Below, in pieces: positions 14,956 through 25,016 of a stretch of DNA of 64,000 nucleotides; position 1 is the stretch's first letter, and each line of letters begins with the position of its first letter. This stretch comes from Diphasiastrum complanatum (Eukaryota; Streptophyta; Lycopodiopsida; Lycopodiales; Lycopodiaceae). Where the stretch lies: positions 69,616,572-69,680,571 of the forward strand of contig CM055097.1 in the NCBI GenBank assembly GCA_029204225.1, in the 5' to 3' direction. Below the pieces are notes generated by a model that saw only the letters and a program-made list of their open reading frames with translations, had not been told where the DNA came from and ran no database searches. The position numbers and the translations under genes are program-made.

Positions 14956-15047
14956 AGTATGGTGGTATAATTTATTTGATTACTATAAATAGACTTTATT
15001 TGGTCTAATATTAAAAGTCATATGTCTATTTTTGAAAAACTTTTCCC

Positions 15048-15055
15048 TATATAAG
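15048..15055 (+). promoter_or_regulatory. TATA box for the 15.2 kb gene
   Basis: TATATAAG lies about 130 bases upstream of the first ATG of the small gene at 15,177, followed by a pyrimidine-rich leader. The match to the plant TATA consensus and the placement are good; use is inferred. Confidence 0.55.
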
Positions 15056-15176
15056 ACCACTTTATCTCATTTTCAAGCACACATTTTTCTTGCTCTCTTG
15101 GCTTCTTAGTTTCGGTTAAATGCTTTGCACTTGCGCTCGTACTAATAGTCTTTTGTATTGTCTCATTACGTTCACG

Positions 15177-15743
15177 ATGCATCCTTCAAAGACAAAGTTG
15201 GCAAATCTATTGGCCGACACAACATTTGCTGATCAAATAGATCGCATCTATGCTATGTTCACTGCCTGAATAGATACCCTAGCAACTCTACGTGCAAATA
15301 GTGATGATTTCAAGTATGTAAGTGAGTATATAGAAGAGAACTTGATGCCTTACTCTTTAGGAATACCTCGCTATGATATATTCTTATATAATGTACTGTA
15401 GTATGCGGTGGAGATTGACAGTTTTGCAATGAGGAGCGGAGGTTCTCGTGAGGATCGAACAGAGCGAAGGCCAGATGCATCCCTAGCATACTACATTGGA
15501 CAATTCCCTGACAACTATATCTTTTGTTTTAGTAATGAGTATAGTCTTGATGGGCCCACTGAGCTGGTCAATTGCAAAGCATTATCAAAGCATCTTGTAG
15601 ATGTTCCACTTCCACAGACTGCACCAAAGGCCTACTGTGTACGAAGGAGCGCTATCTTGCACAAATTCTGCGCGAGGTTTGAGTCCAGATTACTTCTGGC
15701 CTCAGCAGTTGGACCTTATGAGGAGCATACTGATGCTCGCTAA
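15177..15743 (+). pseudogene. Small unknown gene broken by two stop codons
   Basis: From ATG 15,177 (MHPSKTKLANLLADT) a single frame of 188 codons runs to 15,743. It is interrupted only by TGA at about 15,271 and TAG at about 15,402. After the second stop the frame reads MEIDSFAMRSGGSREDRT and ends PYEEHTDAR. Composition is protein-like, with no low-complexity tract, signal peptide or membrane segment. I do not recognise the family. A TATA box upstream and the lack of frameshifts suggest a recently inactivated gene, or a second ORF of the neighbouring transposon-like unit. Confidence 0.45.
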
Positions 15744-15889
15744 TGTAAAAGAATTTTAAAGGAAAATGTATTTTTTTTTCAAAAATATTTAGTTCAGATT
15801 GCATGTGCTCAAAAATTTCATTCATCATGGTAGGTTATGAAAATTTCTACCAATCATCTAAATTGGGCATTAAAGTGCCATTTTGCACT

Positions 15890-16440
15890 TCAAACAACCC
15901 CCCTCCGTGCCCTTGCGTGATTTGCATGCAAGGGCACGAAGGCGGGGTGTTTGATCTGGTCCAACGGAGGGGCACCATTTGACCCGATCAAACACCCGCT
16001 GTCCACGCCCTTGATGCAAATCACACAAGGGCACGGAGAGGGGCTGTTTGATTGGGTCAAACACCCCGCCTCCACGCCCTTTCGTTGAAATCATGCAAGG
16101 GCGCGGAGGGGGGGCATTTGGCCAGGTCAAACGTCCGTTGTCCGCGCCCTTTTGTGCAAATCGTGCAAGGGCGCGGAGGGGGGCCTTTGACCCGATCAAA
16201 CGCCCACTGTCCGCGCCCTTGCATGCAAATCATGTAAGGGCACGTAGGGGAGCCATTTGATCGAGTCAAACACCCCACCTCTGTGCCCTTGCGTGCAAAT
16301 CACGCAAGGGCACAGAAGGGGGCTGTTTGACCAAGTCAAACACCCCGCCTCCACACCCTTTCATGCAAATCATGCAAGGGCGCGAAGAGCAAGCGTTTGA
16401 CCTAGTCAAACATCCCCCCTCCGCACTCTTGCGTGAAAAT
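15890..16440. repeat. GC-rich 70-bp palindromic tandem repeat (about 7.5 copies)
   Basis: The motif GTCAAAC recurs every 70 bases (about 16,055, 16,125, 16,195, 16,265, 16,335, 16,405). Each unit holds two dyads. One is GTTTGACCnGGTCAAAC. The other has long arms, CCTCCGCGCCCTTGC and its complement GCAAGGGCGCGGAGG, around a spacer near RTGCAAATCAT. Units differ by scattered transitions, many of them C to T or G to A, as expected of a methylated repeat. Open frames of 60-110 codons on both strands here come from the repeat and are not genes. The surrounding DNA is AT-rich, so the array stands out sharply. Confidence 0.9.
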
Positions 16441-16602
16441 CAGCATTGGATATACACTCATTGATATAAAATAAAGTGAACCAAAAACATTCACAGAAAA
16501 CTGTATTTTATCATAAAATAAATTCACACAATAATTCAACAGAGTCAGATGATAAAAATGATCATCTTCTAATATTATATCAAAATTTGGAGTACATCAT
16601 TT

Positions 16603-16977
16603 TTAATTCCTCTCATGTCTCAGCCTCTTTGCCAACAACATATCCTTTGGAAGTATAGTAACTCTCTTACAATGGACAACACACAAAAATGAGTCTTCAA
16701 ACAAATTTTTCAAATACATCTCTGCCACCTCTTGGATAGCCGAAGCAACCTCACCCGTAATTCTGAGCCCAAGAGAGAATTTGTCCATGATCTCCTTGAT
16801 GGTCCGGACAAATGGAGCTCTCGGTATGAGGAATGTCGTGGATTTCTGGTATTTTCGAATCTCCTTATACCAGTTCGGAATACGGATCTTTCTTCGGCGG
16901 CGTGGTTGCGGAGGCTGCATCCTTCTGAGGACCTTGCCTTGCCAGGATGGTGGCGGCATGGCTGCCCTTCTCCGCAT
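16603..16977 (-). CDS. Divergent histone H3 variant, intronless, CENH3-like in helix 1
   Basis: An intact 124-residue ORF. A basic Pro/Arg-rich tail (residues 1-35) precedes a full H3 fold: alpha-N YKEIRKYQKST (37-47), alpha-1 LIPRAPFVRTIKEI (50-63), alpha-2 with AIQEVAEMYLKNLFED (80-95), then CVVHCKRVTILPKDM (99-113) and alpha-3 LLAKRLR (114-120). LIPxAPFxR resembles plant CENH3, whereas canonical H3 has LIRKLPFQR. Loop 1 is not lengthened as it is in most CENH3 proteins. The canonical ARTKQTARKS tail is absent, so K4/K9/K27 contexts are missing. The start is the first ATG after an in-frame stop at about 17,025; an upstream tail exon spliced in at an AG there is possible. The palindromic repeat lies 160 bases downstream. 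It could be a diverged retrocopy or a cargo gene of the CACTA element that begins at 17.5 kb on the same strand. Confidence 0.75.
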   Translation of the reverse strand: MRRRAAMPPPSWQGKVLRRMQPPQPRRRRKIRIPNWYKEIRKYQKSTTFLIPRAPFVRTIKEIMDKFSLGLRITGEVASAIQEVAEMYLKNLFEDSFLCVVHCKRVTILPKDMLLAKRLRHERN

Positions 16978-17558
16978 TGCTGGCTGGCTAGGACCTACCT
17001 CATCTTGCGTGGGAGGGTCCTGCTGCTAAGTCATAATCGGAGTTAATGAAGCCAACGATAGGACTAGAAAATAGATCATAGTCGTTGAAAGAGTGAACAA
17101 GCTTGCACTCAAGCTTCGAGCTTACCAGTGAGTTTGTGTTGTTTCAATTTTTTGATTATTTGAATACATTACCTAACATAGTAAAAAAGTCAAATGTAAT
17201 TAATCACTTTCATTTTTTAAAAGCAATGTTGTATTTTAACATACACTAGGAATAATATGAAAGAGTGAAGTGTAGGTAATTAAAATTCCCAATCCTAGGA
17301 AGGTGTGTAGCCTTTACTTTTCTCCCGTTAAAGGCAATGTTCTAATCTCTCCTTGAATGGAAAAATCTATACGTCGCAGGGAGGGAATATGAGGTGACAT
17401 TCTGAAATAGGACATAACCGCAAGGTTTGGGTATTGTAATTATCACATTCAACTCTAACTAACTATAAAAGTATACATAAAAATATAATTGCAAGGAATA
17501 TTAAAAAAACAAATGAATGCAAGCGAATTCAAGTCTTAATAATTATAAATCATCCTCG
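16978..17558. other. Upstream region of the H3 variant, no gene seen
   Basis: AT-rich, with no ORF of protein character. It contains a GTAAGC motif on the minus strand near 17,125 that could be a splice donor for an upstream exon of the H3 variant. I could not find a convincing tail exon. Confidence 0.4.
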
Positions 17559-18665
17559 TCATTTTTTTTCCTTTTTGGCTTTTTCATACCTTGAAATCCA
17601 CTTTTCCAATTGTCCACAATTATATAATATGAACGTGTCAATTTTCTCTTTTAATTGAGATGGAAGTCTCTTTTGCACACCATTTCCTTGTGGTACTTCA
17701 CCCTTAACACGTTCATCTTCTTCTTTACACCACATTTGTGGACTTGCAAGATGCAATTGTGAGATTATTTTGGTGATATAAAACAAAAATTCTTGTACAA
17801 GCCAACCTAAGTCTGCAATGCGGCTTGCCTTTTGTCTCACAAAGACCTTCAAAACTTTCATAAAGCGTGTGCACTAGAAGATGAACTTGTATGTCCAAAA
17901 AGGAAGTTAAAAATCTCTTTCCAACAAACATACCATTTCGATCATTGGATTCTCATGGAATCCAATTCATTATTTTTTATTTCTTTTGAGGAAATCCACC
18001 TGCAACAATATTGATATATCAATAGGTTGTTTAGCACATAAAAATACTGAAATATCACATATTTATACAAATGTTTAAAAAGATATACAAACTTAATCAT
18101 TGATGAGAAATTGTAAAGCGTATTTCGTACATCATCGTTAAATAGACCTCGAATAAAAAGTAAAAGTATGAATTGCAACATCTTATGCAAATAATGTGAT
18201 TTCAATCCACTTAATTTACCATCTTTGGTAAATGATTTGCATAAAGAATGGGCATAGCCTGTTGGAGTTCTCATTTGTTTCATGACATGTTTAACATGTG
18301 AGATTTGCTCTTTTATAAGAATCCATGGCAGAATCTCATCTCCACCTTCAGTGTATTGAATCCAATAGGGTCTTCAATATGTTTTCATGCGGGTGAGTCA
18401 CTTGGTACTCACGTCACATCATCCATAGATCAATTTTTGACATGCCAATCCATTAGTTGTGCCAAAGATTTACATCGAAATAAACATTGCAATTGTGGGA
18501 TAGTTGGAAAATGTCGTAACACATTTTGTGGCATTTTATCCCCTTGTACGTCATCTCAATAATGTGAAGTGTTACACATTGGACATTGAAGCTTTTCTGA
18601 ATGCTCACCTCTATATAAAACATGGTCTTCTTGACATGCATATATTGTGTCATAATCCATTCCAA
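17559..18665 (-). pseudogene. CACTA (En/Spm) TNP2-like transposase, C-terminal two thirds with deletion
   Basis: Minus-strand remnant of a TNP2-type transposase. From 18,665 downward it carries the Cys-containing N-terminal block (RGEHSEKLQCPMC near 18,600) and a block with DWHVKN and PSDSPA near 18,440. It then jumps, without the catalytic core, to the DUF4218 region: MRTPTGYAHSLCKSFTKDG and LSGLKSHYLHKMLQF near 18,200, then MKVLKVFVRQKASRIADLG near 17,840. Many stops and frameshifts are present. The right end at 18,665 is where copia A inserted. The missing N-terminal part of this frame is at 35,511-36,080, in opposite orientation. Confidence 0.85.
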
Positions 18666-18670
18666 GTACG
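18666..18670. repeat. Target-site duplication of copia A (3' side)
   Basis: GTACG, which reads CGTAC in the orientation of the element, directly abuts the LTR end at 18,671. Its partner CGTAC is at 36,076-36,080, next to the other LTR. Confidence 0.85.
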
Positions 18671-19320
18671 TGTGAAAGATTTCAGATCCTTAAGATCCAA
18701 TCTACTTGAATGATCTTTGGTTAGAAAGAGAAATACACTACCAATTTCACCAATGTAGAAAAATCAGCATCTACACACAATTTGAGATGCAAACACTAAT
18801 AGAACTTGATCAAACTTGAATGAAATGATTATGTACTGTCGTTGTCTGTACAAAACCAGCAAGCTACTGTACTTCACACGTGTGGATCCAAAAATAGCAA
18901 ATATAGATCATTCTACACATAGAATTGCGAGCAATCACCAAGATAGTGCACCAATGGATAGTAGAACCCAAGAGAACCATGTATAAGCATGAAATGAGAT
19001 AGAGAAGAGAGAAGATGACTCTCTCCACGAGTTACATCCTTTTATAACAGGTCCAAACCCTATTTGGCCACTTGGCTTTCCCACCAAAATGCTAACCCTA
19101 CCAATTTTGGGTCTAGATTCAATGTACCCAACTTATTCAAATTGAATCTACTCAAACTCGCATTCTATCTTTCCCACACTTTCAAAAAGTGTTTATTCAA
19201 ATGAAATTTAGACTAATGAACTTTGAAAAGTCAACCTCTAAGTCTAAAACAAGTTTTGGCCTCAATATGCCAAATATGGAAATATTGCAAAATGTGATAA
19301 AACTAGTTGAATCTTTCACA
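18671..19320 (-). repeat. Copia A 3' LTR (650 bp)
   Basis: On the minus strand it begins TGTGAAAGAT and ends ATCTTTCACA, a perfect 10-bp terminal inverted repeat. It is nearly identical to 36,081-36,730, which has exactly the same length. A purine-rich tract (GAAGAGGGAG on the minus strand) precedes its start, as expected of a 3' LTR. An internal TATAAAAGG sits near 19,043 (minus strand). Confidence 0.95.
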
Positions 19321-19876
19321 CTCCCTCTTCAACTAGTTTTAGCATAGACTTTGATAATACTCCAAGTGAAGTCCTATGCTTCATGAACAAGTCTTTTCTC
19401 AATGCTTTGGTGAAGATATCAGCTACACATTCCCTTGAAGACACATGTTGAAGCTCCACCTCCTTTGCAATGACTCGCTCCCTCACAAAATGATATTGTA
19501 TCTCAATATGCTTGCTCCTAGCATGAAAGATAGGATTGGATGCCATTCTTTGGGCTGATTGATTGTCACAAAAGATGATTGGGCTCTCTGAAAAATCCAG
19601 CAAGTGAAGATCCTTGATCATCCTCTTGATCCATACCATCTCCTTTGTGCAATGTGTAAGAGCTTTGTACTCGGCCTCACTAGATGACAATGAGATAGTG
19701 GCTTGTTTCTTTGACATCCATGATATAGCTCCATCACCTATGAAAATACAATAAGAACTAATGGATTTCCTATCCATTACATCTCCAGCATAGTCCAAAT
19801 CTGAAAATCCAAAAAGATTAGGTGACGATCCCTCATACAATATGCCAAAATCTCGAGTTCCAATGATGTACCTCAA
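19321..19876 (-). pseudogene. Copia A RNase H domain
   Basis: A 186-codon frame beginning MRYIIGTRDFGILYEG and ending just inside the LTR boundary. Ty1/copia RNase H signatures are intact: FSDLDYAGD, SSSEAEYKAL, CDNQSAQRM and ARSKHIEIQYHFVRE, giving the acidic catalytic residues and the late His. The frame is uninterrupted. It differs in frame from the preceding 301-codon ORF, so the polyprotein is broken there. Similar in sequence to the copia B RNase H at 45.4-45.8 kb. Confidence 0.92.
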
Positions 19877-19887
19877 AACTCACTTTC

Positions 19888-20793
19888 CTAGCTTCCAATG
19901 CTCCTAGCATAGTTTTTGCCAATAGAACTTTGATCCATCACAAGAATGATCTTCTTCCTAAGAATAGATCTCCTTTCAATGATCATGTAATGCTCAAAAT
20001 AGAAACAACCATAATTGATATAGAGAATAGTGTCCACTTGGGATGCTTCACTATTTCTTACATCAATTTTACATGTAAAAATGTGACTAGAACATGAAGA
20101 ATCAAATAGAATGTAAATAAAATGATTCCACCATGCTTCCAACTCTGAACTCTCTGGAAAAATACAGCAAACAAACAATAAATATGAGTGATCAACTTTT
20201 TCTTGCATGTCTCCTCCTCCTTTGTCCTTTGTTGCCTTGTATCCACCATGATACTCCATGAATGAGCCTCCATCTTCATCTTGCCACAAGAAACCATCAA
20301 ACCTTGGAAATCCATGAGTAGGTGAGCACATAAATGATGCAAATCCAGCACCACATGACTCCATAAACCAAGTAGTTTGCACTAGTCCATCTTCAAGATC
20401 TACTTGACACAAGAAAATGACCATGAATTCACCAAAAATTGACAATCTCCAAGTATTGGCACCAAGTAGCTCAACACTTGAGAACTTAGCCATGGATGAG
20501 TGACATAATGAACCTCCAATAGCTTCATTTCCATCAGCAAAATCAGCCAAGAATGATAGTACAAATCCAACATCAAAACAATGCTCACCAATGTAGCTAG
20601 TTTTACCATATCTTGACAATTTGCACACATCCACATGAAATTGCTCAAACATGAGATAGAACAAGTAAAGTAAACTTGAACAACACTTCCTTGCTGATCC
20701 TTTGACCTTACTTGAGTCTTCAATATGCTGCAAAAATAGATCCATAACACCTTTGCCAATTACCTCTCCTTTGATGCTCTTGACTAGCTCCAA
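19888..20793 (-). CDS. 301-codon ORF of unknown origin replacing reverse transcriptase in copia A
   Basis: Uninterrupted frame (MELVKSIKGEVIGKG to GKNYARSIGS) between the integrase and RNase H of copia A, exactly where reverse transcriptase should be. It has none of the RT motifs (no YVDD). Residues are rich in Phe, Cys, Ser, Gly and Trp, with short hydrophobic stretches (for example around LYLFYLMFEQF) but no clear membrane-segment series. Two other frames on the same strand are also fairly open (98 and 119 codons), so low stop density rather than coding selection may explain it. It could be a captured host fragment or the insert of a non-autonomous copia family. Function unknown. Confidence 0.4.
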   Translation of the reverse strand: MELVKSIKGEVIGKGVMDLFLQHIEDSSKVKGSARKCCSSLLYLFYLMFEQFHVDVCKLSRYGKTSYIGEHCFDVGFVLSFLADFADGNEAIGGSLCHSSMAKFSSVELLGANTWRLSIFGEFMVIFLCQVDLEDGLVQTTWFMESCGAGFASFMCSPTHGFPRFDGFLWQDEDGGSFMEYHGGYKATKDKGGGDMQEKVDHSYLLFVCCIFPESSELEAWWNHFIYILFDSSCSSHIFTCKIDVRNSEASQVDTILYINYGCFYFEHYMIIERRSILRKKIILVMDQSSIGKNYARSIGS

Positions 20794-20813
20794 ATTGCCA
20801 ACTTCCCTTTTGA

Positions 20814-21362
20814 CTAGTTGAAGCGCTTTGAGATCAACCTCCCATTGTCACCTCTCAAGCACTTGATCTTTGTGGAAAATTGGTTCTCCCTTGCATTCTT
20901 GAACTTGACAAAGACATCATACACTTCATCCTTGCTCTTTAGTAGATAGATCCAACAAAATCTACTAAAATCATCAATGAATGTTACATACATCTTAGCT
21001 CCACTATTGCTAATTGTAGTAAATCCATGAAAATCTGAATGTACAAGTTGAAAAGGCTTTGTAGATCTAGAAATAGATCTAGTATAAGGTAGTCTATGTG
21101 ACTTAGACAAAGCACAAGACTCACAAACATGCTTGTCATTACTTAAGGAACTTGGAAGACCAATCACAACCTTCTTCCTTGCCATTACCTCCAATGACTT
21201 GAAGTTGAGGTGTCCCATCCTTTTGTGCCAAACCTCTTGAATAGAAATTTGCTCCCTTGCAACACATCCAACTTGGTTAGCAATAACACAAGCATCAAGT
21301 TTGAACAACCTGAACTTGAAGTGATCCTTCAATCTGTAATCCTGGACACACAAATGAGTCAC
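20814..21362 (-). pseudogene. Copia A GAG-pre-integrase and integrase core (truncated)
   Basis: A 182-codon frame. It begins with the end of the pre-integrase region (LFKLDACVIANQVG), then the zinc-binding block HKRMGHLNFKSLEVM with CESCALSKSHRLPY. The integrase core follows with LVHSDFHGF and FIDDFSRFCWIYLL (two catalytic Asp). It breaks off after CLRGDN, before the catalytic Glu, where the unknown 301-codon ORF begins. The upstream gag-protease part of this element is at 37,332-38,552 on the opposite strand. Confidence 0.92.
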
Positions 21363-22509
21363 TTGTCGAAAGAAAGTGAAACCGATATTCCGTCATCTAC
21401 TACAATGTCCAACCAAGAGCAACCTTCACAGGGAATTGACAGTTTTTCTCCCCTTCTACAACCTCAAATCTATTTGTCTTTCCACATGCTGATAAGATTT
21501 CCAATGTGCCAATACACAATATTTCTCGGATTCGGAAATCCAAATAGAGATTCGGTTCTGAATCTCTTGTTCACAGAGGTTCTCAAGATATAGTACCTCA
21601 ATAATACCTGCATCTCAAACTATATTTTACAACATTTGCTATCACTGATGGTCGATACTAGCGTCACCCACCCTGCCTTGTTTTGACAAGGGCATGTCAG
21701 AGTAAGTCACATTACTCTACAAAACAACTGAAATATTGCAACTATCAAGGTACATTATCAATGTTGATGAATGCAAGTTTTGTTCGACAAGTTGGAAGAT
21801 GTTAGTCTCTCACTGTGATCCAAGAAATGTGAACATTGATGTTGATCCAACCTATGAAATCTAGCAACAGATTGAGAACAAATTCTCAACACAGAAAATC
21901 AATCTACCTTGAATTTGGATCTTGCTTCAGTCACAAAAAAGAAGCACATGCAAGCAAGAAGTCTATCTCTCCCACGTGTTTCAAAGTACTCATAAGCTCT
22001 CTAGGAACTTACTTTCAACTCAAACACAGTAATATGTGTGAAATGAAAAGTCTAAGACCTCATAACACTTACTTCTATTCAATTCTACTTGATTGACTGT
22101 GAAAAATGATAAAAATGGTGAAAAAGACAAATGTGTGCTCACTTTGGCATATCCCACGAGTTGAGTACCATCTCAAACTCTATGATTGTCTAAAACTCTT
22201 CTAAAAACAAATCAAATTGATTTACAAATTCAAGCAACACATTCTACTCTTCAATACCTATCCAACAAGCTATAGAACATCAAATTTGGATCATTCCTTG
22301 AGAAGTAGCACTCATTAATGAGGGCTGATTTCACACTGTGAGCTTTTTATCAGTACAGAGCTCCACTGGATCAGATCAGATCAAATCCACTTATGATCCA
22401 CAGATTGCTTGTTTCTCAGCAAGATTGAATCCCTCTCCCAAATCTGAGTTCCTACAAGCAAAAACACTAATGATCTGATGTACACACCCTCACCTCTTCA
22501 AAGCATGAA
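21363..22509 (-). other. Copia B 5' internal leader, no coding seen
   Basis: About 1.15 kb lying downstream (minus strand) of the copia B 5' LTR and primer site. Untranslated leader is expected for the first 600 bases. I find no gag in it. Its left end abuts copia A integrase sequence, so a junction between the two elements lies here, probably close to 21,363. Confidence 0.5.
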
Positions 22510-23251
22510 GCTCTGATACCATGTGAAGTTTTTAGCACGTGTGAACTTCACCACACACCCTACAGGATCTTACTAAGGTGTTGTGATTGCACAACATTGA
22601 TCAGAGAACAGTATACTTGAAAAATGTATGACAAGAGCACAATGGCATACATCAGATGAAAAAATCTAACTCCTCACTATGAGAAATGAATGTCAAAAAT
22701 AATTCTAAGTCTTTAGTATGGAAAAAACAACCTGCTCTCGGGTAGAGAGAGAAAATCAATGATGGAAAACTCGGGTAGAGAGAGAATGAGTCCAAAACAC
22801 CAAAATCTCGATATTCACAATATGGCAAAACATGCCAAGCTTTCCCTACATGAGAGAGACTCAAATTCCTATAGTGGAGTTGCATGGAAAGTCCACTTAA
22901 CTGAACTAATTCACCTACCAGAGATCCACATGTGTAACGGCATGCATGGATGTTGCATGTACTACATGTCAACTCATAAAACTGCCTAAATATGTGTAGA
23001 TCACAAAAACCACTTTGCATGTTGCATGCACTGATTGCATGTGACTTGCATGCATACAGTATGACATTGCATGCTATCTAAACTTCTGCATGTCATCAAA
23101 ATTGAATCTATCTAACTCAAATCCGAGTTATACTAGAAGGTTATGTGCTCAATTCACATACCTTTTATGTACAACATGAAATCTAGTGAAAATTACCATG
23201 GATATGGCCCCAAACTCGAGATAGGAAGATAATATTTTAATAATCTTCACA
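22510..23251 (-). repeat. Copia B 5' LTR (730 bp) with primer-binding site
   Basis: On the minus strand the LTR begins TGTGAAGATTATT at 23,251 and ends AAACTTCACA at 22,522. It is followed directly by TGGTATCAGAGC (22,510-22,521), the usual plant copia primer site complementary to initiator methionine tRNA. That makes it a 5' LTR. The other copy is 45,829-46,556 on the plus strand. Flanking CTACC at 23,252-23,256 (GGTAG in element orientation) matches GGTAG next to that other copy. Confidence 0.94.
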
Positions 23252-24230
23252 CTACCTCACACTTTGTGACATCAAGATGAATTATGTCTAATTTCAGAAG
23301 TGCAGATCCTTCAAGATTCATTATTCTTGGAGATGGATCCAAACATCAAGTGAACAATATTGGTTCACTCTGGCTCAACACGAATGGTAGAGACAGATGA
23401 CTCGAAGATGTTCTGTTCGTGCCTACACTGCCAAACACAAACATTGTGAAGATAGTGAGAGATGTCAGATTCGATGAGAGCATGACAATGGCCAATGATG
23501 ACCCTGTCAGCTATGAGGTTCTGGAAAGACAGTACTATAATCTGCCACCAGCGACAGAGGGAGCAAAAGACGAACACAAAAACGAAGATTTTTGAGTCGC
23601 TTCGCATTCAAGTGACGAATCAAAAGATGAAAGATTCGAGAGGGCACTTTCTGCTACAGTGCCTATAAACCAAGATGGTTCTGGACCTAGCAGAGCAGAC
23701 AAAGGCAAAGGCATTGTGGTTCTAGGAGTTTCTCCTAGAAGGTCGACAAGACAACGAAGAGCGCCAGCAAGATACATGTCAGGCATCTTAGCTTCCACAT
23801 TAGAAGAATTCTTGGATTTAGTGGCGAACCATAGACATTCAAGGAGGCAATTGAATGTCCAGAGAAGGACAAGTGGATCCAAGCCATGAAAGAGGAGATG
23901 GACTCCATGAGGAAGAACCAGGTATGGACGTTGCAGTCATTACCTGATAAGCGAAAGATTGTGAAATGCAAATGGGTCTACAAGCTCAAGTATGGACCAG
24001 ATGGGGATGTCTCAAAATACAAGGCAATATTGGTAGCAAAGGGATTTTCTCAGAGATATGGTATTGATTATTTTGAAACCTTCTCTCCTGTCATCAAACA
24101 TTTGTCCCTAAGTTTGTTATTTGCATATGCAGCTGCTTATGACCTCAGGATCCACATTGTGGACAAGAAGACAACCTTCTTGCATGGTGAGTTAGACGAG
24201 GAGGTCTACATGGATCAACCTCCAGGTTAT
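23252..24230 (+). pseudogene. Copia C protease tail, linker and start of reverse transcriptase
   Basis: Begins in mid-protease: SHFVTSR, then RFIILGDGSKHQVNNIGS. It continues through a linker with SPRRSTRQRRAPARYM (23,730) to reverse transcriptase: DKWIQAMKEEMDSM (about 23,870), KCKWVYKLKYGPDGDVSKY, KAILVAKGFSQRYGIDYFETF, and EVYMDQPPGY (24,220). Frameshifts and stops are present. RT is cut at PPGY, where LTR-derived sequence follows. The upstream half of the same protease is at 46,557-46,700 on the minus strand, and the reading continues exactly across the copia B insertion site. Confidence 0.9.
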
Positions 24231-24534
24231 TGCTTGATTGATCTTGTTGCAAATTATTTCGCTTCGTTTCGTTTCATATAGTTTCGTGATCTGTCTTTCA
24301 GCATGAATCAATGTTAGTGCAAGTTTCGCTTTGCTTCGTTTTGTTTCGTTTTCTTCTAAAATTCATCTCATTTCGTTTGGTTGCATTATAGCGCCTGATT
24401 GATCCAACTCGAACAAAAATAATTTGAGTGTCGCTAAAAGTTTCACGAATCATTCGTGATTTAATTCTGTCAGTTTGTCACCAGAGTTGTTTTGGCTAGA
24501 ATTTTGCATTTTCTGAGTGCATTTCTTGTCATTA
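24231..24534 (+). repeat. Copia C 3' LTR fragment
   Basis: The sequence with many TTTCG/CTTCG motifs matches the reverse complement of about 47,735-48,040 and ends ATTTCTTGTCATTA, against ATTTCTTGTCATCA in the other copy. It follows truncated RT directly, so the rest of pol has been deleted between RT and the middle of the LTR. Confidence 0.8.
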
Positions 24535-24539
24535 CTTTC

Positions 24540-24995
24540 AAGCCTACATTATCAATCTGCACTGGACCACCTGCGGTGATGCTATCCAAGTGAGCTTGCA
24601 ATAAATCTCGCTCATACTCAATAACATCCTTACAGATCTGCAAAGTACTTGCCTCTCTTTGATATTTTGTGATTCTCTCAAAGTATTGAGCATTTTTACC
24701 CCATAATACTTTGTTATCATCTTCTATCTTCCTTGAGTGTGTCGATACATGTGTCCTTCTCCTTCATTTGTAGCTGGTACTGATGTAACTTGGGTATTTC
24801 TTCTTCAGTATGGCGTAGCCTCGTGGTTTGCTCCTCATGTAATGTCTACCAATACAAGACCTCCTTTTCTAAGTGAAAATAGTTCCGCAAAAATTCTATG
24901 GCAGGCCGGAATGCCGGTGAAAATTCAGATGTCATGCATAGAAATCCCCTAAGCTGGTCCTCATCTTGATATGACTTCCATACAGATGCTAGCCC
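24540..24995 (-). pseudogene. Coiled-coil ORF fragment, probably from a retrotransposon
   Basis: Minus-strand frames with few stops: DQLRGFLCMTSEFSPAF, then RLRHTEEEIPKLHQYQLQMK, KDTCIDTLKEDR and QYFERITKYQREAST. The Glu/Lys/Gln heptad pattern resembles the coiled-coil part of the gypsy 3' ORF at 4.4-4.9 kb. Two frame changes are needed. Assignment to that family is an inference. Confidence 0.4.
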
Positions 24996-25016
24996 GTTCG
25001 TCTATAGTGTATCAAC

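Noticed and set aside
15870-16278. Overlapping ORFs of 60-110 codons on both strands
   Set aside because: They arise from the 70-bp GC-rich tandem repeat, which has few stop codons. Frames repeat with the unit and show no domain.
15890-16440. CRISPR-like look of regularly spaced palindromic repeats
   Set aside because: Units are contiguous, with no unique spacers and no cas genes, and the context is plant nuclear DNA.
16603-16977. Firm CENH3 assignment
   Set aside because: Helix 1 is CENH3-like, but loop 1 is of ordinary H3 length and the tail is unusual, so only a divergent H3 variant is claimed.
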